This document shows, piece by piece, positions 26,320 through 35,394 of a stretch of DNA of 64,000 nucleotides; the first letter of the stretch is position 1, and the number at the start of each line of letters is the position of its first letter. The notes under the pieces are model-generated. The model was given only the letters and a program-made list of their open reading frames with translations. It did not search any database and was not told the DNA's origin. Origin of the DNA: Bacillota bacterium (lineage in GTDB: Bacteria; Bacillota; Clostridia; Lachnospirales; Lachnospiraceae); the NCBI GenBank assembly GCA_023392615.1, contig JAEVYT010000005.1, positions 62,001 to 126,000 on the forward strand, given 5' to 3'. The position numbers and the translations under genes were made by a program.

Positions 26320-27066
26320 TTATCTCTCGTCATCTAGACGAATTTCAAACTCCACACGTCGATTTTTTGCTCTTCCTTCTTCGGAAGTATTGGTAGCGAT
26401 CGGCTTGAATTGTCCATATCCGGTACATGATATTCTGGTTGCGTTATAATTATATTTCTTCATTAATTCTTCCCCCACCGCAATAGCTCTTGCAGAAGAG
26501 AGATACCAGTTACTCGGATACTTTGAGCTATTCATCGGTACATTATCCGTATGACCCTTAATATTTAACATGTATTTTGTATAGCCACCCTTTATCATGA
26601 TTTGATTGATGGTCTCTAATACTTTTTCACCATGAGCGATGGTTGCTTCTCCGGAATCAAATAATAAATCGCCTGCAAATGTCAGTTTCACATAATTCGA
26701 AGTATGAGATACTAATACAACCTGATCCATATTGGACTGCACTAAGTATTGTTTGATTTGATTAGATATTTGAGTTGCTTTTTCATATTCAGAGGTATTA
26801 CTACCTGAGGCTGGAGTAGCTGTCGGTTTATTATCCGGTGCTGCTACACTGGGTACCGGGGTTCCATCTATAACGGACTTCCCTCCATGTAATATTCCAA
26901 ATCTACCTTCAAAAGATTCCGCAACTGCTTTATATTTCGTAACATCCACACTGGACATCGAGAAAAGCAATATGAAAAAACATAATAATAATGTTACCAA
27001 ATCTCCATAGGTTGCCATCCAACCGGGAAGACCACCTTTGGGCTCTTCATTCCGCTTTTTAGCCAT
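26320..27066 (-). CDS. motB: Flagellar motor stator protein MotB
   Basis: A 248-residue stator subunit. One N-terminal helix contains the proton- or sodium-binding aspartate in ATYGDLVTLLLCFFILLFS (near residue 22). A Pro/Ala/Thr-rich spacer leads to the OmpA-like peptidoglycan-binding domain (about 115-245), with NIKGHTDNVPM and LSSARAIAVGE and the closing NRRVEFEI. MotB anchors the stator to the wall while MotA pushes the rotor. Its ATG shares one base with the motA stop (TAATG). Confidence 0.96.
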   Translation of the reverse strand: MAKKRNEEPKGGLPGWMATYGDLVTLLLCFFILLFSMSSVDVTKYKAVAESFEGRFGILHGGKSVIDGTPVPSVAAPDNKPTATPASGSNTSEYEKATQISNQIKQYLVQSNMDQVVLVSHTSNYVKLTFAGDLLFDSGEATIAHGEKVLETINQIMIKGGYTKYMLNIKGHTDNVPMNSSKYPSNWYLSSARAIAVGEELMKKYNYNATRISCTGYGQFKPIATNTSEEGRAKNRRVEFEIRLDDER

Positions 27067-27854
27067 TATTCTTCATCCTTTCCTACTATGTTGCTATTAT
27101 CTTCAACGCGCAGTTTCGGTGGCAGATATGATTTTAACTTATTTTCAATTGCTCTGGGATTTTCTCCTGCATGAATGGATAATACGCCCGCTATAATTAT
27201 CTCATTTAGCATTACTTCTTCATCACTTTTAATCTTCATCTTTGATGCCATTGGAATTGCGATCATATTCGCAATCACAGAACCATAGAAGGTTGTGATT
27301 AAAGCCACCGCCATGCTTGGCCCGATTGTGGACGGATCACTTAGATTACGAAGCATATTGATAAGGCCTACCAAGGTTCCGATCATACCCCAGGCAGGAG
27401 CAAACTCTCCGAGTTTTTCCCAGTATCCATATACTTTCTTATGTCGTTCTCTCATGCTCTCGGTCTCATTCTCTAAGATTTCCCTAATTAGTTCAGGGTC
27501 AGTGCCATCGATGATTAACAAGATCCCATTTTTCATGAATTGATTATCCAGTGCTTCACAACTATCTTCAAGTGATAACAAACCATTACTTCGTGCCTGA
27601 TTTGATAGATTTACCATAGTCCGAATCGAACTTAACATATCCAAATCCTTGTTAAGAAAAACTAATTTAATCCCTTTGATTGCGGCGATTGCACTTCTGA
27701 ACGGATATGCGATAAATGAGGCGGCGATAGAGCCTCCTATTGTTATCATTACGGAAGCGGGATCAAAATAATCCGATAAAGCTCCACCTAGCAAAATTGA
27801 TATTACTATAAATATAATCGCCGATAAAAAACTAATTAGTGCTCCAAAATCCAT
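27066..27854 (-). CDS. motA: Flagellar motor stator protein MotA
   Basis: A 262-residue membrane protein with two N-terminal and two C-terminal helices. PAWGMIGTLVGLINML (about 148-163) and the ALITTFYGSVIANMIAIP segment are the conserved channel helices; the cytosolic loop carries charged residues that touch FliG. No sigma-D promoter was found upstream. The flagellar basal-body genes are not in the window. Confidence 0.96.
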   Translation of the reverse strand: MDFGALISFLSAIIFIVISILLGGALSDYFDPASVMITIGGSIAASFIAYPFRSAIAAIKGIKLVFLNKDLDMLSSIRTMVNLSNQARSNGLLSLEDSCEALDNQFMKNGILLIIDGTDPELIREILENETESMRERHKKVYGYWEKLGEFAPAWGMIGTLVGLINMLRNLSDPSTIGPSMAVALITTFYGSVIANMIAIPMASKMKIKSDEEVMLNEIIIAGVLSIHAGENPRAIENKLKSYLPPKLRVEDNSNIVGKDEE

Positions 27855-28311
27855 AACTTTTCCCTGTATAATGATTCAACTTAATCATTATATCTATCCT
27901 TTCCGATTAGCCGTATCTTATGCCTTGTTAACAGATAGTAATATACCTCATACTGAGAACGTTCTCAGACGATTTACCAATGAGATTATATAGATGAAGT
28001 CCGGATAACAAGATTATTTTCTGTTTTTCGTAACATAAGTATACATTCACAGTAAACAGCTTTCTAGTATAATAAAAAGAGCCATTTGACTAAAACTTTA
28101 AAGTCTATCGTACAACTGTATTTGTGTCAACCTCCTAAAAGTATCATTATCACCGATTTTATATATATTTAATAGAAATTAATCTAGATTTTATTAACTC
28201 GTTAATATACACGCCAAAAACGCGAGACAACCCCCAAACCACAACCTACCAGCTATGATTTAGGGGTCATCTCTCCTCCGGGCTTCTCGTACGATCTATG
28301 ATAATAAATGA
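27855..28311. other. Intergenic region with a perfect palindrome
   Basis: No gene seen in this stretch upstream of motA. At 27953-27968 stands a perfect 16-bp palindrome, CTGAGAACGTTCTCAG, about 100 bp before motA. A terminator for the bofA-like gene lies at 28224-28274. The rest is AT-rich. Confidence 0.6.
28224..28274 (-). terminator. Terminator after the bofA-like gene
   Basis: On the minus strand GAGATGACCCCTAAA pairs imperfectly with TTTGGGGGTTGTCTC, followed by GCGTTTTT. Confidence 0.6.
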
Positions 28312-28590
28312 TTAGCTATAAGTATAGTAGGCTGCCAGGCCATACAACATGATAAAGCCGGGTAGGCCTAGAAAGGAATTCGTCAGAACCGTGGCTGCAT
28401 TGATGCCTACATTAACCTGTATTCCATTACTTCTAAGTACAAAATCCAAAAGATAGATTCCTGCAGTACCGATAAAGGTACGCAAAAATGCATTCACAAT
28501 CATTTCTGGTTTATGCCGGATTAGGCTAATTACAATAAATATTACACAGACAACAATAATGCCAAGGAATACCTTACTTTCCGTTCCCAT
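28312..28590 (-). CDS. BofA-like pro-sigma-K processing inhibitor family protein
   Basis: A 92-residue membrane protein with helices at about 7-24, 35-55 and 65-90. The last part, VGINAATVLTNSFLGLPG, is the conserved BofA motif. In Bacillus BofA holds back SpoIVFB and delays sigma-K activation during sporulation; in clostridia the family is kept, but its role is less clear. It is divergent from a yaaL-like gene, a pairing that recalls the recR-yaaL-bofA order of Bacillus. Confidence 0.82.
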   Translation of the reverse strand: MGTESKVFLGIIVVCVIFIVISLIRHKPEMIVNAFLRTFIGTAGIYLLDFVLRSNGIQVNVGINAATVLTNSFLGLPGFIMLYGLAAYYTYS

Positions 28591-28680
28591 GTGTCCAACC
28601 TCCTATCAAGATGTGACCTACTACATTTATATACAAGTTCATCCATTTTATGTTATTTAAAAGAATAAATGGAAATATTT

Positions 28681-28709
28681 TTGACTATACTATTTATATA
28701 TTGTTTAAA
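28681..28709 (+). promoter_or_regulatory. Possible promoter of the yaaL-like gene
   Basis: TTGACT, a 17-bp spacer and TTTAAA. The -35 box is good, the -10 box is poor. Confidence 0.4.
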
Positions 28710-28722
28710 GGTTGGTGAGATT

Positions 28723-28938
28723 GTGCTGATATTCGCGAAAAAGAAAGTTCCGAAAGATAATTACCTAATAGACGAAATAAACAAGACAAAGATTGCAATG
28801 GAAGCAGCATACTCGAATTTTCAAAATGTTATTGACCCCGATTTGATTGACAGTTGTATCTATGAACTTAATGCTGTTCAAAACAGGTACAAGTTCTTAC
28901 TAAGGATGGCTAAGGAAACCGATACTAATTTCGGATGA
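28723..28938 (+). CDS. YaaL-like protein (DUF2508)
   Basis: A 71-residue soluble helical protein with LIDEINKTKIAMEAAYSNF and ELNAVQNRYKFLLRMAKE, the two helices of the DUF2508/YaaL family of unknown function. The GTG start is preferred: it has GGTGAG five bases upstream, while the earlier ATG lies within a likely -35 region. The divergent bofA-like gene supports the assignment. Confidence 0.75.
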   Translation: MLIFAKKKVPKDNYLIDEINKTKIAMEAAYSNFQNVIDPDLIDSCIYELNAVQNRYKFLLRMAKETDTNFG

Positions 28939-28950
28939 TTGCAAAACACA

Positions 28951-29022
28951 AAAAAGCTGTCCCAATTATGAGATGATTCTACGATTATTCGTGGTTTCAT
29001 GTTCATCCTTGGGACAGTTTTT
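28951..29022 (+). terminator. Terminator after the yaaL-like gene
   Basis: GCTGTCCCAA pairs with TTGGGACAG, then TTTTT. The loop of about 43 bp can fold further. Confidence 0.75.
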
Positions 29023-29061
29023 ATCTTATGTACAGCTGTGTCATTAGTACATTCTTATATT

Positions 29062-29468
29062 AATCTTTGGTAGTTAAAATCTTTGGCATCTTGAAATCTT
29101 TAGTAGTTAAATTCTTTAGTACCTATATCTTTTATTATCTTAAGTAATTAAAGATCTTTAGTGAATTTAAATCTTAGGTGTTTTACAATCTTTTGTAATT
29201 TACAATCATAGGTATTCTACGTTCTGTGATCTTTTGTAATGTAAAATCTTTGGTAGCTTTACAATCCTTTGTAATTTAAAATCTTTGGCACTTTAACATC
29301 CTTTGTAGCTTAAAATCTTTTGTAACTTACCTTCTTTTGTATATTAAAGTCTTTTGTAGTAACTATTTTGGATGGAAATCTTCGCATCATACAGATGCCT
29401 CTTGTGTATTTTAATTTCTTTTGTTTATTACATTCTTCCGTATCTTAGAGATCTTTGGTTGTGGCTTA
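29062..29468. repeat. Degenerate 17-bp tandem repeat array
   Basis: About 22 diverged copies of a unit near AATCTTTKGTARYTTAM fill the gap between the yaaL terminator and the fliS stop codon. TCTT anchors stand at 29064, 29080, 29097, 29113, 29128, 29155, 29172, 29189, 29206 (TCAT), 29230, 29247, 29265, 29282, 29299, 29316, 29333, 29350, then more loosely to 29452; most steps are exactly 17. The period is not a multiple of three and no gene spans it. Confidence 0.88.
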
Positions 29469-29469
29469 T

Positions 29470-29949
29470 TTATGCAATAAACCCACGGTTTCCATTGGAG
29501 GGATTGATATAAGTTTCATTCAAAGTTCCCTTCCCGTAGGTTAAGCCCGCATAGAGCTGTTGAGTATTGCGCATCATTGGACCGCTATTGTCTTCTTTAC
29601 TAACTCCTTCAAAACCAATAAGCAGTTTCTTAATTACCTCTTCTGCACTGTCCAGAGAAACCGGGTTTCTCTTCATGATGGCTGTTATAATTCTTTTGTT
29701 GATATATAGGTAAAGACTAACCAAATCATAAGAAATATTATAATGATAGTCTAAGCTTGTTATTAATTCATTTACATATTTTTGAGCTCTTTTTAATTCC
29801 TTCTCAAATGCTACTATATCTTCTTTATGATACGCTTCTTTTGCTTCATCAAGCTCAGTTAATATCATCTCATATAAGATTACAATGAGTTCACTTCTTG
29901 ATGCCTGCGTCACTCTTGCTGTAAAAGCCTGGATCGCTTCCTTCTTCAT
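29470..29949 (-). CDS. fliS: Flagellar export chaperone FliS
   Basis: A 159-residue helical chaperone that binds the flagellin C-terminus and prevents early polymerisation. It matches FliS by AFTARVTQASRSELIVILYEM near the start (about residues 8-28), the KRAQKYVNELITSLD helix and the Tyr-rich end QQLYAGLTYGKGTLNE seen in Lachnospiraceae. It is longer than Bacillus FliS because of this tail. It lies 43 bp after flagellin and is probably on the same transcript. Confidence 0.85.
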   Translation of the reverse strand: MKKEAIQAFTARVTQASRSELIVILYEMILTELDEAKEAYHKEDIVAFEKELKRAQKYVNELITSLDYHYNISYDLVSLYLYINKRIITAIMKRNPVSLDSAEEVIKKLLIGFEGVSKEDNSGPMMRNTQQLYAGLTYGKGTLNETYINPSNGNRGFIA

Positions 29950-29992
29950 GAATAACCTCCACTAACCGCTACTGTCTAAAGACCTATCCTAT

Positions 29993-31519
29993 TTATTGCT
30001 GTAATAAAGATAAGATAGACTGAGGTCTCTGGTTTGCCTGTGCAAGCATCGATGTTCCTGCTTGAGCCAATACGTTCTTCTGTGTGTATTCTGCCATCTC
30101 AGATGCCATATCTACGTCTTCTATACGAGATAATGACTCGGTTAAGTTCTCTGAAGTTGTATCAAGGTTTGAGATGGAATGCTCCAGACGATTCTGGTAC
30201 GCACCTAGCTTAGAGCGAATTCCTGATACCTGATTAATTGCAAAATCCAATAATGAGATTGCGTTCTGTGCACCTTCTGCAGTAGCAATATTAATCTTAT
30301 CAATACCAAGTGTCTCCGGATCAACTTTAGGAATTCGAACTGACATTGTCTGTCCTTCATTTGCTCCGATCTGAAGATCCATAGGTCCTGCATCAAGTAC
30401 GGATATTGTAACTGTTGTGTCAGCACCCGCTGTATTGATACCAGGTGTTGTTGTCGTTGCTCCGTTATACACAGCATCATTAAATACTGTTCCAACAGTT
30501 CCCGGCTTTACTTCCGTTACCATGGAGAAATTATTTCTATCGGATAATGCGATTTTATTACCCGTAATTGAAAGCGTTGTTGTATTCGTAAATTGTGAAC
30601 CGGTTCCCAGCACCAAGGATGCCTTTGCATCGATACCGTTCGTAGTAACCTTAGCGGAAGATAAACCTAGCTTTCCAGCCAATGTAGCATTATCTGTGTA
30701 GATTTCTATCTTCTGATTGGAACCATATTCTTGTGATGCAAAACCTAAACGTGTACCGGTTGCCCATGCTGTTGTAGCATAGCCCGCAGGTCCTGTACTA
30801 CCGGAGGCTGCTGTTGCTGATGTTGCAAATACATCTACCCCAACGGTATCGCCGGCATCAATGATTTTCTTAAAGATATCATCATAGGTATCGGTTGCTT
30901 TTATTGATATGGTTTCCCCATTAAGATTTATGGTTCCTTCTTCACCAATTGTTGTGGTACCACCAAAAGCAGAGGTATTACCAATAAATACAGCTTGTCT
31001 TGCGTCTTCCTCAACTTTTATCTTATAATCTCCTACCGGTACATCATCTGAGGAGGATACCAGTTTTACATTGTTGTTACTGGAAAATGATTTTCTATCA
31101 ATATTACCATCTAATAATGTCATGGTGTTGAATTCCGTTGTTTTTGAAATTCTTGTGATCTCCTGATTCAGCTGATTGATTTCTGACTGGATTGCAGTAC
31201 GATCTTCTGACGTATAGGTTCCGTTTGAAGATTGAACCGCCAATTCTCTCATTCTTTGAAGCATGCTGCTCACTTCATTTAAAGCGCCTTCTGCTGTTTG
31301 AATAACTGAGATACCATCGGAAGCATTTCTGGATGCCTGATCAAGACCTGCGATCTGAGTTTTCATTTTATGAGAAATTGCCATACCTGCAGAATCATCT
31401 GCTGCACTGTTGATACGGTATCCGGAGGATAATTTCTCCAAACTCTTATCTAATAATTTGTTGGTCTTTCCTAATTGGTTATTTGCTTTTAAAGCTGCGA
31501 TATTATGGTTAATTCTCAC
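29993..31519 (-). CDS. fliC: Flagellin
   Basis: The filament subunit, 508 residues. The N-terminal D0/D1 region MRINHNIAALKANNQLGK to about residue 150 and the C-terminal NVLAQAGTSMLAQANQRPQ end are highly conserved. The centre (about 160-410) is rich in Thr, Ala, Gly and Ser and forms the exposed variable domain, with no recognised enzyme motif. It is about twice the length of Bacillus Hag. The GTG start has AAAAGGTG about seven bases upstream. FliS follows; the FliK-like gene lies upstream. Confidence 0.96.
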   Translation of the reverse strand: MRINHNIAALKANNQLGKTNKLLDKSLEKLSSGYRINSAADDSAGMAISHKMKTQIAGLDQASRNASDGISVIQTAEGALNEVSSMLQRMRELAVQSSNGTYTSEDRTAIQSEINQLNQEITRISKTTEFNTMTLLDGNIDRKSFSSNNNVKLVSSSDDVPVGDYKIKVEEDARQAVFIGNTSAFGGTTTIGEEGTINLNGETISIKATDTYDDIFKKIIDAGDTVGVDVFATSATAASGSTGPAGYATTAWATGTRLGFASQEYGSNQKIEIYTDNATLAGKLGLSSAKVTTNGIDAKASLVLGTGSQFTNTTTLSITGNKIALSDRNNFSMVTEVKPGTVGTVFNDAVYNGATTTTPGINTAGADTTVTISVLDAGPMDLQIGANEGQTMSVRIPKVDPETLGIDKINIATAEGAQNAISLLDFAINQVSGIRSKLGAYQNRLEHSISNLDTTSENLTESLSRIEDVDMASEMAEYTQKNVLAQAGTSMLAQANQRPQSILSLLQQ

Positions 31520-31527
31520 TTTGTTTC

Positions 31528-31632
31528 ACCTTTTCCCTTTCTGATCGAATCCATCTACCCTCCGTGAATTGATGGTTCTACATAAAGTTTATTCTATTAT
31601 CAGCAACCTCCGTGTGGCCGATTTCTTCTCAT
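31528..31632 (-). promoter_or_regulatory. Flagellin leader with possible CsrA sites and weak sigma-D box
   Basis: The flagellin leader has several GGA motifs (CACGGAGGG, GATGGATTC) of the kind CsrA binds in Bacillus hag mRNA, and a GCTGATAA box about 80 bp before the start that resembles a sigma-D -10. The -35 match is poor (GAAA at 17 bp). Neither csrA nor fliW is in the window. Confidence 0.3.
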
Positions 31633-34600
31633 TTAGGAAACCGCTTTATCTACTGCTGTTTCACTGTTTTCTGCTATTCGTACCGTTTGAACAACAGATT
31701 TTGCTATTCGGTACAGAATTCTTTCTGTATCAGTGGATATGCTTGTACCATTTCCATCCGATTCTGTATTACTATAGTTGTAAGTATCAGAATCTCTTTG
31801 CAACACTCCGTAATCTATATGTTTGATTGTTACGTTATGCTCTTGTGCGGCATTCTCTAGCTCGCCCATGTTCTGTCTCAAGCAATCCAGTCCGTCTTTC
31901 TTGTCGCTACCTAGGAAGCCCATTATCTTATCTTCCTTTAGTACAAAATCCGCTTTCACATTCCCAAGCCGTTCTGAGGATAGTGATACAGATACCCTTC
32001 CGCTTTCCTTCGCCCCTCGATGTATCGTCAAATTCATATTCGTAATACCATTCTTGGTTTCAATTGGTATCTGATAGAACTCACTTTGGGCTAATGCTTT
32101 TGCAAATGTTATCTGTTGACCAATACTTTTTAACTGAGCTAGCTTGCTGCTATCAATCTGTTCGCCCGAACAAGCTTGAACCACAGCGCTCTTTGCTTGG
32201 GTGTCTAATTGCTCATAAGCTTCTTTCATTGTTTGGCTGTCGATTAGTTTATCGGATAAATCGTCAGGATTCTTTATATCATTTTCTGATTTTTCGACTT
32301 TTCTTTCTTTTTCCAGATTTAGAAGTCTTTTTATCGCGGATTCTCCATTGCTTAATATCTGACTTGTCATCATCATATTCGCCGGCGTACTTGGCATTCT
32401 AAAGTCCTTTAAAAAGCGGATGGCCTGCTCTGCATTTTTACACATTTCACGTAGTTCATTGACCTTGGAGGTGTAATCTCCTTCCGCAGATCTATCCCCG
32501 TTTTGGCGAAGCTGCTCGAGTAGTTTTTCAGGTGATACATTCTTTATGCTATCCCACACCCCTTTATCCCCCGATAAGAGCGGTGCTGCGGAATCGGATT
32601 TACCTTTTTGCATTCCCGAATGAGCCATTTTGCTTACAACATCCATTAACCCAACCGGCGATAATTCATCCTTTAGTTGTTTTAACACACGGTCTGCATA
32701 TTCAATTTGCTCTTCCACCGACAGTCCGGTATTTTGAAAGGAGCTCAATTGAGAAGCGATACTCTCTTTATTCTGCGTGATGCTCTGGAGTGTGCCAAAC
32801 TCATCGTTAATTACTGCATCCAGGTTTCCCTTTTTATTCGTTTGTATCGCAGTTAATAAATTGTTTAATGTTACCTCTCGATTTGCTTTCACCACGGAAC
32901 CTACTACTGCTCCATCCGATTTTTCAATATTATATAGAAGTCTGTAGATCCCGATATAGGCTTTTCTCTCCTCTTCGGTTATCCCATTTTGCTTCTCTAA
33001 TTTATTCAGGTATACGCTATATTTATCCTCCGCATTAATCCCTTGTTCCTCTCTCATTTGATCGATTGTCCTATTTAAATCCGTAATCGTCATATCAAGA
33101 GGGTTGATTCCCTGCTTTATCATATGCACTGTCACTGCAGGGTTAAGATTCTGCATTAAGCTTGTAACCTGTTGATCATATGCCTTAACCTGATTTACAG
33201 AGCTTTCTGTAATCTCCATCTGATTATATCCAAGGATGCGAACCGCTCTTTGATTTTGCCCTGTATCTTCCATACCCAGTTGAGCCAGTAGTTCGCTCAC
33301 ATTACCAAATGCCTTCCGAATCGAATCTCCATACTCAGCGCTTGGCACGGTAGCTAATAATTCATAAGCATTTCCGGCTTTCGTATACTCTGCTTGTAGC
33401 TTGCTTCCTTCTGATAATAACCCCGGTATCGTCTGTGTGGTGCGGTTTACTAACGTACTTCCCAGTATTGCACTCGGCATATTTCTGAGTGCTTCTATGC
33501 TATTGGAGGTATCTCTTAATATCTGAACAGCAGAGTCACTTGGTACTACATCACTCTCTTGAAGAACTTTTTGATAATATTGTTCCTCGATGCGACGAAG
33601 TTCCTCCACTACCTTTTCCAGGCTCTGTGTATCAACATCTATTCCCTTTTTCTCGAGCTGTCTGGCAGCATCCAGTGTCATCTTCAGTCGGATCTCTTCC
33701 ATCTGTCTCTTTGCTTTTGCTTCCTCATACTCTTTGGATGTTATCTCCTGAGGCTGATCCTTCTGCTCCTGCACCGTTGTTTGCTTAGTATCTTCACCGG
33801 AAGGAGTCATAACCTCTTTCTCATCCCCTTTGTCATCTTTTTTAACAGAGGATAAGCCTTCCTGTATCGTCTTTAAACGTCGAATGGTTATCTCGTCATC
33901 ATCTTGAACAGCCTTTGATATAGCTTCATCACTTATGGATTGAACATCATCAACTAGTTGCTTTGCCTGTCCTGTACTTTCCTCCACCAAAGATACATCT
34001 TTCGGGTCAATCCCATCCTTCATCCCTTCCACCATCTTATTTAATATGGTGTTATCGTCAGAACTTTCTTTCAATTTGTCAAGATTTTTCTTATATGTAA
34101 AGGTTTGTTCTGTCATCGGAAGGTTGTTCTCAATTAACCATCTGGCATCCTTAAGACTGCTCTCATTCACTTCATACCCAGCAGATTTTATCACATCCTC
34201 TACCTGACCCTGAAGCTCCTTCCAGGTGTCCTCTGACAATGGCTGTGTACTGTTTTTATTGATCGATGCTTGACTATAATTAGCTTTATATATATTTTCA
34301 ATAGAAGGAACCGAATTCGTTGAGATCAGATATTGCATTGATTTATCATTCATTCCCTGAATCGAAGAGGTCAATTCCATCGCTTTGGTTAAGGAGGCCA
34401 AATTATCCGTTGTTGCAGGTAGGTTATTGTCCTTTAATACCTTCCCAAGTCCTTTCGCATCCTTAGGTTGTTGACCTGATGCCTGCTCCTGCTGCGCTCT
34501 CTCTTCCTGTTTTTTAATTCTTTTTAGCGCGCTATATAACGCATTGATCGTATAATCCTCTAGCTTGTAACCAGCGCTTTCAAGCTTGGCACAATCCTGT

Positions 34601-35058
34601 TCCGTTATTAACGCTTGTAATTTATTTATTTTATTCTTTGTCTGATTGATATCAGCTTCTTTTTCTGACTTATCTGCATTCTTTTTTTTCTGTTCAAGTA
34701 CGGACTCCCAGTCCGAATCTTTTTTTAATACTGCTTTAAATGTAGTACCTGTTGCACTTAGTGTTTCATTTAGTACACGAAGCTCAATCTCTTTTCCATT
34801 CGCCTTTACCACTTCAAACTTCTTCACATCACCGGGCTTTGCATCCGCCATTACTCTGTTGGAGGTGGTCACTTCCTGACCGCCAAAATCAAGAGTGATC
34901 TGATCACCCACAGACACAACCTGTCCAGTAATCTGCTGCCCTTTTATCAGTGAATTGACACCCTTATTCTTATTACCTTGTTCTATTTTAAGTGGATTAA
35001 CATTTGATTTATTTGTATTAACACCGGTTCCGTTATTTAATATATTGTTATATTTCAT
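31633..35058 (-). CDS. Very large FliK-like flagellar protein (DUF6240 type)
   Basis: A 1141-residue protein. The N-terminal part has a small beta domain (about 40-105) with ITGQVVSVGDQITLDFGG. A very long Gln/Lys/Glu-rich helical middle (about 110-960) follows, with several coiled-coil stretches. The C-terminal 120 residues resemble the FliK hook-length domain: VSVSLSSERLGNVKADFVLKE and LRQNMGELENAAQEHNV (each shown in part). The layout matches DUF6240 proteins next to flagellin in Lachnospiraceae. The ATG with AAAGGTG five bases upstream is chosen over an earlier TTG. Role in hook length is inference. Confidence 0.7.
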   Translation of the reverse strand: MKYNNILNNGTGVNTNKSNVNPLKIEQGNKNKGVNSLIKGQQITGQVVSVGDQITLDFGGQEVTTSNRVMADAKPGDVKKFEVVKANGKEIELRVLNETLSATGTTFKAVLKKDSDWESVLEQKKKNADKSEKEADINQTKNKINKLQALITEQDCAKLESAGYKLEDYTINALYSALKRIKKQEERAQQEQASGQQPKDAKGLGKVLKDNNLPATTDNLASLTKAMELTSSIQGMNDKSMQYLISTNSVPSIENIYKANYSQASINKNSTQPLSEDTWKELQGQVEDVIKSAGYEVNESSLKDARWLIENNLPMTEQTFTYKKNLDKLKESSDDNTILNKMVEGMKDGIDPKDVSLVEESTGQAKQLVDDVQSISDEAISKAVQDDDEITIRRLKTIQEGLSSVKKDDKGDEKEVMTPSGEDTKQTTVQEQKDQPQEITSKEYEEAKAKRQMEEIRLKMTLDAARQLEKKGIDVDTQSLEKVVEELRRIEEQYYQKVLQESDVVPSDSAVQILRDTSNSIEALRNMPSAILGSTLVNRTTQTIPGLLSEGSKLQAEYTKAGNAYELLATVPSAEYGDSIRKAFGNVSELLAQLGMEDTGQNQRAVRILGYNQMEITESSVNQVKAYDQQVTSLMQNLNPAVTVHMIKQGINPLDMTITDLNRTIDQMREEQGINAEDKYSVYLNKLEKQNGITEEERKAYIGIYRLLYNIEKSDGAVVGSVVKANREVTLNNLLTAIQTNKKGNLDAVINDEFGTLQSITQNKESIASQLSSFQNTGLSVEEQIEYADRVLKQLKDELSPVGLMDVVSKMAHSGMQKGKSDSAAPLLSGDKGVWDSIKNVSPEKLLEQLRQNGDRSAEGDYTSKVNELREMCKNAEQAIRFLKDFRMPSTPANMMMTSQILSNGESAIKRLLNLEKERKVEKSENDIKNPDDLSDKLIDSQTMKEAYEQLDTQAKSAVVQACSGEQIDSSKLAQLKSIGQQITFAKALAQSEFYQIPIETKNGITNMNLTIHRGAKESGRVSVSLSSERLGNVKADFVLKEDKIMGFLGSDKKDGLDCLRQNMGELENAAQEHNVTIKHIDYGVLQRDSDTYNYSNTESDGNGTSISTDTERILYRIAKSVVQTVRIAENSETAVDKAVS

Positions 35059-35119
35059 TCGAACACCTTTGCTTTCTGCATTCAATTAAGCTTTTTCATT
35101 ATTCTTGCTTATGCTGTAT

Positions 35120-35146
35120 ATTTCGGCAAACCTATGACAAAACTTA
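35120..35146 (-). promoter_or_regulatory. Sigma-D-type promoter of the FliK-like gene
   Basis: On the minus strand TAAG, exactly 15 bp, then GCCGAAAT, close to the flagellar consensus TAAA-N15-GCCGATAA. It stands about 60 bp before the gene. Confidence 0.6.
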
Positions 35147-35292
35147 ACCTTTGTCCACAGTCTTAAGGATAGGTAATATGATACAATTTTTTATTTAAAG
35201 TTAATTGTACTACTTCTTATCGTCCAATTTCTCGAATAAACATGAATTAAATAGCATTTTACATACTGGGAGAAGCTTATCCTCTTGATAAA

Positions 35293-35337
35293 TGGCGAAC
35301 AAGCAGATATCTTGTCCATCCGGGAATATCTTCGCCA
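35293..35337. other. Hairpin upstream of the DUF885 gene
   Basis: TGGCGAA pairs with TTCGCCA, and inner GATAT with ATATC. It lies about 58 bp before the DUF885 gene in an otherwise gene-free region of about 335 bp. No T-run follows. Its role is unknown. Confidence 0.45.
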
Positions 35338-35394
35338 TAGGATGATCTTTCATGGTACATCATATTGTTATTGGAAATGATTAAGGAGGTCCTT

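Noticed and set aside
27953..27968. LexA box
   Set aside because: GAAC and GTTC are directly joined here without the four-base spacer of the Firmicute LexA site.
29062..29468. CRISPR array
   Set aside because: The units are head to tail with no unique spacers of constant length, and no cas gene is near.
35293..35337. Intrinsic terminator
   Set aside because: The hairpin has no T-run on either side.
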